A DNA stretch of 64,000 bases, taken from the NCBI GenBank assembly GCA_946410085.1, contig CAMJZA010000008.1:1-64000 (forward strand), read 5' to 3'. This document shows positions 42,316 through 51,582 of the stretch, piece by piece; positions within the stretch are counted from its first letter, which is position 1; the number at the start of each line of letters is the position of its first letter. A program made the position numbers and the translations under genes. The stretch comes from an uncultured Treponema sp. GTDB taxonomy: Bacteria > Spirochaetota > Spirochaetia > Treponematales > Treponemataceae. The notes below the pieces were generated by a model that worked only from the letters and a program-made list of their open reading frames with translations, ran no database searches and had not been told where the DNA came from.

Positions 42316-45050
42316 TTTGATGCCTCCTGTATTTCCTGCGTCCAGTTTTCCGGCTTAAAGATGTTGTCTTTCACCCGCCACCAGCTGCCGGGGTCGGCGG
42401 TAAAGACGTAGCTGCTGTCGTTCTGGAAGGGCATGAAGATGTGGTCAGTACACACGAGCGCCCCCCGCTCCTTGTCGGCATTGTCCACGGGCTTTCCGGT
42501 AAAGGGGTTCACCGGATGTTCCACAATGCCTGCAAGTGCAAGCGCGGGAACGTCCGCGTTCGTCATGAAGTCCTCGTTTACCGCAAGCTTCCCGTCCGCA
42601 CCGAAGTCCTTCATCATCAGGAGGGGGTGAAAGTGGCCGGGCTGGATTTTTTCAAACTTGTCGCTCCATTCGTAGCCGGCTTCTGCCCCTGCGGAACTGT
42701 GGTCGGCAACGATGATGATCCTCGTGTTGTCGTAGGCCCCGTTCTCCTTGAGGTAGTCGAAGAACTCGCCCAGCCGGTGCAGGGATGCGGCATTGCTGTG
42801 GTATTCGTAATCCCAGCTGTACGGCGACGGACTCTGTACCGTCACTTCATTGACGGGCCGGTAGTCCGGGTACTGCAGGAAGGCACCGTCATGCGTCGTA
42901 TTGTTGACGAAGTAGGTAAAGCTGTTCGCGCTTTCAGCGTCAAATGCGGTGAGCCGCGGCAGGAAATCGAGGACAGAGTAGCCTTCCAGGAAGGCGTTGA
43001 TGTCCTCGTCGGATGAGTTCGGATCCCAGTAGCCGCCTCCATTGTAGACTGCGGGGCGGAGGGCGAGCGGGACAATGCGGAAGAGGGAGTACCAGAGCAG
43101 GCTGCGCTTGAGCATTTTGCTGGTCGTGTCTATTCCTGCAACGGTCTTGTTTTCCTTATACCACTGGTCAAGATAGACGCCGTCCGTCGAATAGCTTTTG
43201 ACGGCGGGGTAGTCCTTAAAGATGCCCAGGTCTGCAATCCAGCTGTAGTTTGCCCAGGAGGGGTCGGTGATTGTTGCCGACCAGCCGTCTGTCTGCTCGG
43301 TAAAGATGCGGGGCAAAAGGAGGATGGACTCGTTCTGCTTTTCCACGAGGGGCACGTCGTTCCGCCGGTTCTTTGCTTCGGGCGTGTACTCATAGCCGCC
43401 GTAGCAGGGGGAGGCCCCGAGCAGGGTCCATCCGTTGAAAGACACCGTATTGCGGTAGAGCGTAAAGCCCGAAAACTGCTCATACAAAGCCGGGTATTCG
43501 TCAAAGACCGGCACGAGGTAGCGGTTCTGCGCCTTGTCCAGATAGATGACAAGGACGTTCCTGCCGCTGCGGGACAGGTGGAAAATCGGTTTTATTTCCT
43601 TTATGTCTGCGTTGTTATGCCTTGAAACTTCGACATACTGCCGGTAGCCCTGCCGTATCGTGCGGACGTTGACGAGCGAAAGGCAGAGCAGGGCGCCGGT
43701 CAGGAAGCAGCCTGCATAGAGCACGATGCCGGATTTCTTTCGTGCAACGAGGATGCAGACGGCCAGGGCGAGCAGGAGGAGGACCACAAGGTTTGCGAGC
43801 ATCGGCAGGAGGGGAGAGTCCACGTTGGCAACGGTCTTGAAGGTCAGCAGTTTTGACATGATGCCGTAGTTCCCGTGAAAAAGGAAGGCATCTGCCAGCG
43901 CACCCGCGAATCCTGCACAAAAGAGCAGGGCCATCAGGCTCTGGATTTTTTCTTTATACAGGAAGTAGATTAAGAAGGGCCAGACAACGAAAGTGCCGAA
44001 CGCCTGCATGAACGTATTCCTGAGAAAGAAGAAGGGACTCGCATAGCTGTCAATGCCGCTGAATTCCATCGGGGACGATGCAATGAGGAGGGCGGGGATG
44101 AGAAGCCCCGTAAGCAGCCAGAGACCTGCCGATGCGACGGCAAAGAGGGACAGCCGCTTCCTGAACGAGGCTGTGAGGGCCGGACAGACTTCCCGCAAAA
44201 GCCATTCTGCAGCGCGGAGCAGGAGCGGGACAATATAGACGAGCGCCGCAATGCAGCTGGTAAGGACCGCCCGCTTGACGGAGACCGTCCTGCTGATGAA
44301 GAGGTAGGGGATGAAGGCGGTTACTGCGAGGCAGGCGATGGCGTACAGGGTCGCTGCGGGGTGCTTGAGCTTGTAGAAGACGTTCTTTACGAGCGAGAAG
44401 ACGTTGTTGCAGGTCCAGTAGAGGACGAGACCGCAGGGGCTGTTGTACAGGATGGCCACGAAGACGAGGGCAAGCCCGTAGACCTGGAGCTTTTCGCGGA
44501 GCTTGAGTCCCTGCGTATATATCGTGCCCGAGATGAGGTTCACCGCAGTCATGATGAGGGGAAAGAGGTTCAGCGTGAGGCTGCCGATATGCAGGAGGGC
44601 ATCGGGAGAACCCATGTCGCGGATGAAATTGCCGTGGTCGTGCAGGAGGTACATGGGCATGCCTTTCAGCAGTTCCATGGACGACAGGCAGCTGTAGGCG
44701 GCGGTGAAGAAGGGAATCTGTATCAGCAGCCCGAAAGACGAGCGGAGCGCCATAATCGGGTGGTAGCGGCTCTGCCGGTAGTAGGTCGAAAGGATCATGT
44801 ACTGCTCGCTGCCTTTGAACATCTCCTTTATCCGCTTGACCTTCGGTTCGAGCCTGCGCTGGGTGTCGCGTTCCACCTGCTGCCAGTGCTCGGCGACGAT
44901 GTAGAGGGGAAGCGTAAGCAGGCTGACGGCCAGGCTCACCCCGATGATCGAAATGGTCAGGTTGTCGAAAATCCGGTAGCAGAAGCCGAATACGAATTCG
45001 ATTACCTGAACGAGCGGATATATCAGTACTGTGTAAAAAATGCTTCCCAT
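42312..45050 (-). CDS. YidC/Oxa1-like insertase fused to sulfatase/phosphoethanolamine-transferase-like domain
   Basis: 912 aa. Residues 1-230 match YidC/Oxa1: IYPLVQVIEFVFGFCYRIFD, SLLTLPLYIVAEHWQ, RYHPIMALRSSFGLLIQIPF, NSPCGLVLYWTCNNVFSLVK. About seven further membrane helices run to about residue 465. The periplasmic C-terminus is an alkaline-phosphatase-superfamily domain: VLVIYLDKAQNRYLVPVFD, probable nucleophile Thr in NGWTLLGASPCYGGYEYTP, and metal-site ADHSS near residue 790. LtaS and sulfatases share this fold. It is first in the polymer operon, so it may transfer a phospho-group to a lipid-linked glycan rather than insert proteins. No clear ribosome binding site precedes the ATG. 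Confidence 0.85.
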   Translation of the reverse strand: MGSIFYTVLIYPLVQVIEFVFGFCYRIFDNLTISIIGVSLAVSLLTLPLYIVAEHWQQVERDTQRRLEPKVKRIKEMFKGSEQYMILSTYYRQSRYHPIMALRSSFGLLIQIPFFTAAYSCLSSMELLKGMPMYLLHDHGNFIRDMGSPDALLHIGSLTLNLFPLIMTAVNLISGTIYTQGLKLREKLQVYGLALVFVAILYNSPCGLVLYWTCNNVFSLVKNVFYKLKHPAATLYAIACLAVTAFIPYLFISRTVSVKRAVLTSCIAALVYIVPLLLRAAEWLLREVCPALTASFRKRLSLFAVASAGLWLLTGLLIPALLIASSPMEFSGIDSYASPFFFLRNTFMQAFGTFVVWPFLIYFLYKEKIQSLMALLFCAGFAGALADAFLFHGNYGIMSKLLTFKTVANVDSPLLPMLANLVVLLLLALAVCILVARKKSGIVLYAGCFLTGALLCLSLVNVRTIRQGYRQYVEVSRHNNADIKEIKPIFHLSRSGRNVLVIYLDKAQNRYLVPVFDEYPALYEQFSGFTLYRNTVSFNGWTLLGASPCYGGYEYTPEAKNRRNDVPLVEKQNESILLLPRIFTEQTDGWSATITDPSWANYSWIADLGIFKDYPAVKSYSTDGVYLDQWYKENKTVAGIDTTSKMLKRSLLWYSLFRIVPLALRPAVYNGGGYWDPNSSDEDINAFLEGYSVLDFLPRLTAFDAESANSFTYFVNNTTHDGAFLQYPDYRPVNEVTVQSPSPYSWDYEYHSNAASLHRLGEFFDYLKENGAYDNTRIIIVADHSSAGAEAGYEWSDKFEKIQPGHFHPLLMMKDFGADGKLAVNEDFMTNADVPALALAGIVEHPVNPFTGKPVDNADKERGALVCTDHIFMPFQNDSSYVFTADPGSWWRVKDNIFKPENWTQEIQEASK

Positions 45051-45159
45051 ACGTCAAACAAATGCCCGCAGCGTCATGCTGCTGACGGCGTGTACTCTGC
45101 AGTATCGCCGCACGGCTCCATGCGTTTGCCCCAATATAGCACAAAACGTGCTTTTAGTA

Positions 45160-45171
45160 TACAATTATCGA
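45160..45171 (+). promoter_or_regulatory. -10 element six bases before the GHMP kinase ATG
   Basis: TACAAT (45160-45165) is followed by six bases and the ATG at 45172. The -35 is poor and no ribosome binding site is seen. Confidence 0.45.
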
Positions 45172-46164
45172 ATGATTATCACGCAGACGCCATTCAGGAT
45201 GTCCTTCTTCGGCGGAGGGACGGATTTTCCTGCCTTTTACCGGGAGCACGGCGGAGCCGTCCTTTCGACGACCTTTGACAAGTACTGCTATGTAACGGTC
45301 CGTCATCTGCCGCCCTTCTTCGAGTATGAAACGCACCTAACCTATTCAAAGGAAGAGAAGGTACATGCCACGGCAGACATACAGCATCCTGCAATCCGCA
45401 ATGCGATGGAATGGCTCGGCATGCGCGGCATCCGCCTGACCTACGAGAGCGACCTGCCTGCCCGCAGCGGTCTGGGGACCAGTTCTTCGTTCGCCGTCGG
45501 CATGCTGGAAGCCTTCTATGCGCTCAAGGGGCAGTATGCGGACAAGCGGCGACTGGCGGACGATGCGATTTACCTTGAGCGGACCCTCTGTGCCGAATCC
45601 GGCGGCGTGCAGGACCAGATTGCGGCGGCATTCGGCGGTCTGAACCGCATTGATTTCTCCCGCGACGGATATTCCGTCAATCCCGTCATCATTTCCCCCG
45701 AACGCAAGCGCCTGCTCAACAAGTCCCTCATGCTCTTTTTTACCGGTTTTTCCCGCTTTTCCTCCGACATCCAGAAGGGAACGGAACAGTCCATGAAGGA
45801 TAAGACGGACCAGCTCCTTGAAATGTACCGGCTGGTCGATGAGGCGGAGCAGGTTCTGGTCAATAAGGAGCGGGATTTGGACGACTTCGGCCGCCTGCTC
45901 GACTATACCTGGAAGCTCAAGCGGGGCATTGCGGGCGGCATTTCCACCGGCTCCATCGATGCCCAGTACCAGCGGGGGCTTGACGCGGGGGCGCTCGGCG
46001 GCAAGCTGCTGGGGGCAGGCGGCGGCGGCTTCCTGCTCTTCTACGTACCCGAGTCCTGGCAGGCCGCCGTCAGGGAGGCGATGAAAGACCTCCTCTATGT
46101 GCCCTTTTCGTTTGAAAACGACGGTACGAAGGTCATCCACTATACGCCCGAAGAGGACGCATGA
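45172..46164 (+). CDS. GHMP kinase, D-glycero-D-manno-heptose 7-phosphate kinase type (HddA-like)
   Basis: 330 aa from the ATG at 45172. GHMP motifs: TPFRMSFFGGGTDFPAFY at the N-terminus, the phosphate-binding LPARSGLGTSSSFAVG, the catalytic-region ESGGVQDQIAAAFGG, and the C-terminal GKLLGAGGGGFLLFY. Close relatives phosphorylate heptose-7-phosphate (HddA) or fucose for GDP-sugar synthesis. It is divergent from the polymer operon, so supply of an activated sugar for that polymer is a fair guess. Its stop overlaps the recG start by four bases. Confidence 0.88.
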   Translation: MIITQTPFRMSFFGGGTDFPAFYREHGGAVLSTTFDKYCYVTVRHLPPFFEYETHLTYSKEEKVHATADIQHPAIRNAMEWLGMRGIRLTYESDLPARSGLGTSSSFAVGMLEAFYALKGQYADKRRLADDAIYLERTLCAESGGVQDQIAAAFGGLNRIDFSRDGYSVNPVIISPERKRLLNKSLMLFFTGFSRFSSDIQKGTEQSMKDKTDQLLEMYRLVDEAEQVLVNKERDLDDFGRLLDYTWKLKRGIAGGISTGSIDAQYQRGLDAGALGGKLLGAGGGGFLLFYVPESWQAAVREAMKDLLYVPFSFENDGTKVIHYTPEEDA

Positions 46165-48584
46165 AGCTTGCCGAAATAGGCAGTCCGGTCGAAAAGCTTT
46201 CCGGCGTGGGAGCAAAGACTGCGGCCCTCTTTGCCCGGCAGGGGATTTTCACGGTTGCTGACCTGCTTGCTCATTATCCCCGCGATTACGAGGACCGGAC
46301 CCGGCGGATTCCCCTTGCGGACTGGGCCAAATACCCGAAGGTCCACACGGTCTGCAAGGTGCTGGCGCACAACTTCTTCGGCTACGGCAGGATGAAGACG
46401 CTCAAGCTGCTCGTTACGGACGGAACTGCGACGCTTTCCCTTGTGGCATTCAACCGTCCCTTTCTGGAAAAGTCCCTTCCTGAAGGCTGCATCATCTCGC
46501 TGGTTGCCCAGTGCCAGTACAAGTACGGGGAATTGCAGTCGACCGCATTCGAGGCGAACCGCCTGGCATACGGGGGCGAGCTTTCCGAGTGGGCAGCCGT
46601 TCCGATGGCTGACAGCGAGGTCATTCCGATTTATTCCCTCACCGAAGGGCTTTCGAACAGGCTGGTCCGCAAGGCTGTTGCGGTCGCCCTGAACCAGTAC
46701 GGCAAGGCGGTTGACGACGAACTGCCTGCTTCCGTCATCGAAGGACGGGGCCTGCTGCATACGGCAGAGGCGATAGAGAAAATCCACCGGCCCCGGACGC
46801 TTGCGGATGCAGAAGCCGCCCGGCGGACGATAATCTACGGGGAACTGTATTCCTTTGAGTACAAGATGGGGAAGCGGGCGCTGGAACATCGGGGATACCT
46901 GCCGGGCCGGGGCGAACTACCGTCAGCAGGCGTAGCGCCAGCGGGGGGCTCCCTGCCGGACCGGACCGGAGCGGACGCAGGTATGCCTGCCGGTGCGGTC
47001 CCGGCTGGTCCTGACGGCATGCCCAGTGCGGCTTCCTCCTTTGCGACGGTCGACACAATCCGTGCGGACTTTGAGAAAAGCCTGTCTCCCCGCCAGAAGG
47101 ACCTGCTTTCCCGCCTGCCTTTCGAACTGACTGCCGACCAGATGGCGGTCATACAGGAGATGGGGCGGGACATTGACCGGAGCGAGACCGAGCTGAACAC
47201 GATGCTGAATGCGCCCGAAAAGCTTTCGCGGACGCCTTTTTCAATGCGGCGGCTCCTGCAGGGGGATGTGGGAAGCGGCAAGACGCTGGTTTCCTTTTTC
47301 CTCTGCCTGCGGACGGTCGATTACGGCGGTCAGTGCGCGCTGATGGCCCCGACGGAACTGCTTGCAAGCCAGCATGCCGAAAATGCTGCCCGCCTGCTTG
47401 AACCGGTCGGTGTCCGCGTTGCATTCCTGACGGGCAACGTGAAGAGTGCGGGCCGCAAGCTCCTGCTCAAGAGCCTTGCCGCCGGAGACATAGACATCGT
47501 GATCGGTACGCATGCCCTTTTTGCCCGTGATGTCGTGTACAAAAGCCTGCGGCTTGCCGTCATAGACGAACAGCACCGCTTCGGGGTTGCGCAGCGGGAA
47601 TCCATCATTGCAAAGGGGCGGGTCAGCAGGGGGGAGGGGGAGTCTGCGCTGACCCATGCGCCCGACCTTTTGAGCATGAGTGCAACCCCGATACCGCAGA
47701 CCCTTGCGCTGACCGTCTTCGGCGATCTGGACGTGAGCGTTATCCGGTCACGTCCTGCGGGCCGTAAGGAAGTACGGACCTATTTGACCGTCATGGGGCA
47801 TGAGTCCAATGTCTACGAGGCGGTCAGGAAGGAGCTTGAGGCGGGACATCAGGCGTATTTCGTCTATCCCCGGATAAGCGAGGGAGCGGACGCCGCAGAC
47901 GATGATCCGGCGGATGGAGCGGGCGGCGTGACGGGAACAGCGGGCGGTACAGGCACTGCGGACAGCGGCGACTCCGGCCTCAAGAGCGCACGGCAGATGT
48001 TCGAGTTCCTCTCGCAGCAGGTGTATCCCCGCTGCCGCTGTGCAATGATACACGGCAAGGTTGACGAGGAGGAGCAGCACCAGATTCTGGCGGACTTCTG
48101 CGACGGGAAAATACAGATTCTCGTTGCGACGACGGTCGTTGAAGTCGGCGTGGACGTTCCCAACGCAACCTGCATCGTCATTGAGCATGCCGACCGCTTC
48201 GGCCTGTCGGAACTGCATCAGCTGCGCGGCCGCGTGGGCCGGGGCGATGCGCAGTCCTACTGTTTCCTCATATACGGCAGGGACATCACGGAAGACGGCA
48301 AGCAGCGGATGAAAGCCCTGCATGAGAGTACGGACGGCTTTAAGATTGCGGAAGCGGACCTCAAGTTACGGGGGCCGGGGGAAATCCTCGGTACGGCACA
48401 ATCGGGCTACCTGTCCCTCGGCCTTGCGGACCTGGTACGCGACAAAGAGCTGCTTGCCCTCGCCCGCTCCGATGCCTTTACGGAACTGGAAAAGGAGCTG
48501 GCAGGGCGTCCGGTTCAGTCTGGTTCAGTTCGCCCGGTTCAGTCCGACCGCGCGGCACCGGGAAGTCCGATGTCCTTGCGGTAG
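46161..48584 (+). CDS. recG: ATP-dependent DNA helicase RecG
   Basis: 807 aa, longer than the usual 680-700. The N-terminal wedge domain has LSGVGAKTAALFARQGIFTV and HYPRDYEDRT. The helicase core has Walker A GDVGSGKT, the DEQHRFG box (motif II), SATPIPQTLALT, and VVEVGVDVPNA with LRGRVGRG (motif VI). RecG remodels stalled forks and Holliday junctions. The extra length is two low-complexity inserts rich in Gly, Ala, Pro and Asp, near residues 250-290 and 575-600, absent from typical RecG. The 3' end overlaps the convergent purD gene by 46 bases. Confidence 0.95.
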   Translation: MKLAEIGSPVEKLSGVGAKTAALFARQGIFTVADLLAHYPRDYEDRTRRIPLADWAKYPKVHTVCKVLAHNFFGYGRMKTLKLLVTDGTATLSLVAFNRPFLEKSLPEGCIISLVAQCQYKYGELQSTAFEANRLAYGGELSEWAAVPMADSEVIPIYSLTEGLSNRLVRKAVAVALNQYGKAVDDELPASVIEGRGLLHTAEAIEKIHRPRTLADAEAARRTIIYGELYSFEYKMGKRALEHRGYLPGRGELPSAGVAPAGGSLPDRTGADAGMPAGAVPAGPDGMPSAASSFATVDTIRADFEKSLSPRQKDLLSRLPFELTADQMAVIQEMGRDIDRSETELNTMLNAPEKLSRTPFSMRRLLQGDVGSGKTLVSFFLCLRTVDYGGQCALMAPTELLASQHAENAARLLEPVGVRVAFLTGNVKSAGRKLLLKSLAAGDIDIVIGTHALFARDVVYKSLRLAVIDEQHRFGVAQRESIIAKGRVSRGEGESALTHAPDLLSMSATPIPQTLALTVFGDLDVSVIRSRPAGRKEVRTYLTVMGHESNVYEAVRKELEAGHQAYFVYPRISEGADAADDDPADGAGGVTGTAGGTGTADSGDSGLKSARQMFEFLSQQVYPRCRCAMIHGKVDEEEQHQILADFCDGKIQILVATTVVEVGVDVPNATCIVIEHADRFGLSELHQLRGRVGRGDAQSYCFLIYGRDITEDGKQRMKALHESTDGFKIAEADLKLRGPGEILGTAQSGYLSLGLADLVRDKELLALARSDAFTELEKELAGRPVQSGSVRPVQSDRAAPGSPMSLR

Positions 48585-49870
48585 AACATGCCGTCAAAGT
48601 GAATGGTCTGCAGGGCTTCATACGCCTTGCGCCACGCTTCGGCGAAGTTTGCACCGTATGCTGAACACGCCAGGACACGGCCGCCGCTCGTGATGAGCCC
48701 CATTGCATTGTCGGTCTGAACGCGGTCTCCCCGCCGGTCGGGGTTTGCACCCGCGATGAAGAGCTTTGCCCCGCTTTTCATGAATGTGTCCCTGCTGCAT
48801 TCAATCGGAATGCCCTTCTTGTATTCTCCCGGATAGCCTCCGCTGACGGCAACGGGCGCAACGACGCAGCCGGGCCGCCAGTCAAAGGTAAAGTCCTTCA
48901 GGGTGCCGTCCACGATGGCACGGCACATTGCGGCAAAGTCAAAGTCCATCAGGGGGAGGACGGCCTGCGTTTCCGGGTCGCCGAGGCGGACGTTGTATTC
49001 CAGGCACTTGGGACCGTCTTCCGTGAGCATGAGGCCGAAGAATATGAAGCCCCGGTAGTCTGCCTGCATGTCAATCAGGCCCTTGAGCGTGGGCTGCAGG
49101 ATGTTCTTTTCGAACTGTGATTGAATGAGCGGCGTCAGGTCTTCGACGGGGGCGACGGCTCCCATGCCGCCCGTGTTGGGGCCTTCTGCTCCGTCGCGGA
49201 GCCGCTTGTGATCCCTCGCGCTCAGGAAGGGGATGATGCATGCTTTTCCGGTTGCTGCAAGTTCCGGCGTCACGCTGACGGCTGCCAGAATAGAAACCTC
49301 GTTGCCGGTCAGGTAGTCTTCTATAACGAGCGTGCTGCCCGATTCTCCGAATTTCTTGTCTTCCATCATGTCGCGGACGGCAGCTTCCGCTTCCCCGACG
49401 GTCTTTGCGACAACGACGCCTTTTCCCGCAGCAAGCCCGTCTGCCTTGACGACAATCGGTGCCCCCTTCTGTCGTATGTATTCCAGCGCCTTTGCTTCAT
49501 CGGTAAAGGTTTCGCTTGCGGCGGCGGCAACGGAATATTTTTTCATGAAGTCCTTGGCGAAGCCTTTGCTTGCCTCAAGCTGTGCCGCCGCTTTCTTCGG
49601 GCCGACGGCGGGAATGCCTGCCGCCCAGAACTCGTCTGCAAGGCCTTCCGCGAGCGGGTTTTCCGGACCGATGACGGCGAGGGAACAGCCCTCCCGCCTT
49701 GCTATCTCAACGTAGTTTCCGCCCTCGGGGGCGATGTTGACGCACTTGTCCTCATAGGCGGTTCCGCCGTTTCCCGGAACGCAGACAACTTCCTTGACAT
49801 CCTTGCTTTCTGCAAGTTTCCATGCAATGGCGTGCTCTCGGCCACCGTTTCCAACAACAAGAACTTTCAT
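48539..49870 (-). CDS. purD: phosphoribosylamine-glycine ligase
   Basis: 443 aa. It joins 5-phosphoribosylamine and glycine with ATP in purine synthesis. ATP-grasp architecture: KVLVVGNGGREHAIAWKL at the N-terminus, GPENPLAEGL, the ATP loop KADGLAAGKGVVV, IEDYLTGNEVSI, and the metal/substrate block LEYNVRLGDPETQ. The length is typical. Its 3' end overlaps recG by 46 bases in convergent orientation. The start has only weak GAAAG purines; the promoter -10 TAGAAT ends six bases before the ATG, suggesting a leaderless mRNA. Confidence 0.96.
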   Translation of the reverse strand: MKVLVVGNGGREHAIAWKLAESKDVKEVVCVPGNGGTAYEDKCVNIAPEGGNYVEIARREGCSLAVIGPENPLAEGLADEFWAAGIPAVGPKKAAAQLEASKGFAKDFMKKYSVAAAASETFTDEAKALEYIRQKGAPIVVKADGLAAGKGVVVAKTVGEAEAAVRDMMEDKKFGESGSTLVIEDYLTGNEVSILAAVSVTPELAATGKACIIPFLSARDHKRLRDGAEGPNTGGMGAVAPVEDLTPLIQSQFEKNILQPTLKGLIDMQADYRGFIFFGLMLTEDGPKCLEYNVRLGDPETQAVLPLMDFDFAAMCRAIVDGTLKDFTFDWRPGCVVAPVAVSGGYPGEYKKGIPIECSRDTFMKSGAKLFIAGANPDRRGDRVQTDNAMGLITSGGRVLACSAYGANFAEAWRKAYEALQTIHFDGMFYRKDIGLPGAARSD

Positions 49871-49876
49871 GCTTTC

Positions 49877-49905
49877 ATTCTATGCGAAATACTGCCGAAT
49901 TGCAA
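49877..49905 (-). promoter_or_regulatory. promoter of purD, -10 six bases before ATG
   Basis: Minus strand TTGCAA (49905-49900), 17-base spacer, TAGAAT (49882-49877), six bases, ATG at 49870. Confidence 0.6.
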
Positions 49906-49963
49906 GGCTGGACCCCGCGGGGACTGCGGAACCTGCCCCGGCGGGGAATGACGGAGCCGGAGG

Positions 49964-51391
49964 CTAGGAGAAAAGCTGGTCGAGCGTGACCTCAGCCTGG
50001 ACCCGGCCGCTGTACATGTTCTGCCTGACCCCGAAGCTCGTTATGAATGTCAGAAGAAGGGTGTTCTTGGTCCCCGTCGCCTCCCGGAACGAGTCTATCT
50101 TGTTCTGGAGCCTGTGGCTGTAGTCCTTGTCAATCTCGAACTCCTTCCGGGAGAATTTCATCTCGCAGAGGTTCGTGACTCGATCCCGCCGGTCTATGAG
50201 CATGTCTATCTGGCAGCCGTCCTGCCCGTCCCCGCCCCGCAGGAACCAGGAGGACTCCTCCGTCAGCACCCCCGATATGCCCAGCGCTTCCTTTACCTGC
50301 CGTATATGGTCTTTGCACAGTTGCTCGAAGGTGAAGCCCGCCCACGCCGTCCGTGCGGGGTTGTCCATGGAATGGGTCCAGAAGGCCTCGTCCCTGCCGT
50401 AATTGTCCTTGATGAACTTGTAGTAGAACATCGTGTAGTAGTCGGCGAGCTGGTACAAGGTCTGCTGCTTCTTGTTCCCGTAATAGGGATATGCCCTGAC
50501 AAATCCTGTGCTGACGAGGTTGTCAAGGATCCTGGTCAGGCCGCCGTTGGCGGGAAGCCCGGTCTTCTCCGTTATCTCCTTGCGTGACAGGCCGATCCGC
50601 TTGGAGCTGAGGGCCTCCACGACCTTCACGTACAGGTCCCCGTTGCTGAACAGGCTGGCGTACAGGTGGGGGAACTCGTCCCAGAGCAGAGCACGCTTCT
50701 TGAAGAAGATGTTGTCTATGTTCTGCGTGTAGGAAAGATTTTTATCCAGCTGACTCAGGTAGAAGGGAATGCCGCCCATCGTCATGTAACATTCGGCTAT
50801 GTCGTAGCGTTCCCAGCGGATCTGCCGGGCCAAAAGGTATTCCTCGGTCTCCCTGAGCGTGAACGGCTCCAGGTACAGCCTGCATGTCTGCCTGTTGAAG
50901 AGACCTCCCTTGTTATTGTCGATGTTGTCCATCATCCACGATGTCGCCGAGCCGCATACCAGCAGGACGAGATTGTCCTGCGCCGCACCCCAGCCGTTCC
51001 AGAACCATTCGAATGCGGGCAGGAATCCGGACTTGGGGGTGTCCATCCAGGGCATCTCGTCAAAGAACACCACGTGCTTCTCGTCCCGGGACAGGCCCGA
51101 CAGGTAGTTCCTGAGCTGGATGAAGGCATCAAGCCAGTCCTTGGGGAACTCATGCTCCTCCTTTGACTGCATGGAAAGCTCGTCCATGAATGCCTTGAGC
51201 TGGATTTCCCGGGGCTGCCTGTACAGGCCCGTCATCTTGAAGTCGAACCGTCCGCCGAAGAACTGGTCTATGAGGAAGGTCTTGCCTACCCGTCTCCGTC
51301 CGTAGACAACGATCAGCTGCGCGGAAGAGGATTCCATGCATGCGCGCAGCCTGTCACGTTCCTTCTGCCTTCCGATAAATTCACCCGCCAT
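49964..51391 (-). CDS. AAA+ ATPase with C-terminal PD-(D/E)XK nuclease-like domain (archaeal-ATPase/DUF234 type)
   Basis: 475 aa from the ATG at 51391 (FIGRQKERDRL follows). Walker A is YGRRRVGKT, Walker B is VVFFDEMPWMD, sensor region LLVCGSATSWM. A winged-helix segment (ITEKTGLPANGGLTRILDNL) follows, then a DUF234-like domain with QIDMLIDRRDRVTNLCEMKF, the D-x-n-E-x-K pattern of a restriction-type nuclease. Such STAND-like ATPases are widespread, multi-copy and of unclear role, possibly defence or mobile. Its upstream region carries two 45-bp hairpin repeats. It stands alone, between purD and a broken relative. Confidence 0.9.
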   Translation of the reverse strand: MAGEFIGRQKERDRLRACMESSSAQLIVVYGRRRVGKTFLIDQFFGGRFDFKMTGLYRQPREIQLKAFMDELSMQSKEEHEFPKDWLDAFIQLRNYLSGLSRDEKHVVFFDEMPWMDTPKSGFLPAFEWFWNGWGAAQDNLVLLVCGSATSWMMDNIDNNKGGLFNRQTCRLYLEPFTLRETEEYLLARQIRWERYDIAECYMTMGGIPFYLSQLDKNLSYTQNIDNIFFKKRALLWDEFPHLYASLFSNGDLYVKVVEALSSKRIGLSRKEITEKTGLPANGGLTRILDNLVSTGFVRAYPYYGNKKQQTLYQLADYYTMFYYKFIKDNYGRDEAFWTHSMDNPARTAWAGFTFEQLCKDHIRQVKEALGISGVLTEESSWFLRGGDGQDGCQIDMLIDRRDRVTNLCEMKFSRKEFEIDKDYSHRLQNKIDSFREATGTKNTLLLTFITSFGVRQNMYSGRVQAEVTLDQLFS

Positions 51392-51434
51392 GTCACCGAT
51401 TATAGTCCGTTTCAGCGGGGAAATCAATCATACC

Positions 51435-51531
51435 TTGTCTTTTTCTGTCTTTTTTACCGAGAAAAAGACAGATAATCGGTGATAATTTGTCTTTTTTTGC
51501 CTTTTTTACCGAGAAAAAGACAGCTTATCGG
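51435..51531. repeat. two 45-bp direct repeats with internal dyad, 52-bp period
   Basis: Copies at 51435-51479 and 51487-51531 differ at about four positions. Each contains GTCTTTTT and AAAAAGAC facing each other across a CTTTTTTACCGAG core, so each can form a hairpin. A partial copy (TTTGTCTTTTTCT) is at 52262. They lie directly upstream of the AAA+ gene. Confidence 0.85.
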
Positions 51532-51582
51532 AGAAGCGGAGGAACGTATGGAGCTGCGCGGAACTGCCGCGGAAAGGCCGGC

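Noticed and set aside
44050-45144. Minus-strand frame rich in Arg/Pro/His overlapping the YidC fusion
   Set aside because: Out-of-frame reading of GC-rich DNA; the YidC/Oxa1 frame is unambiguous.
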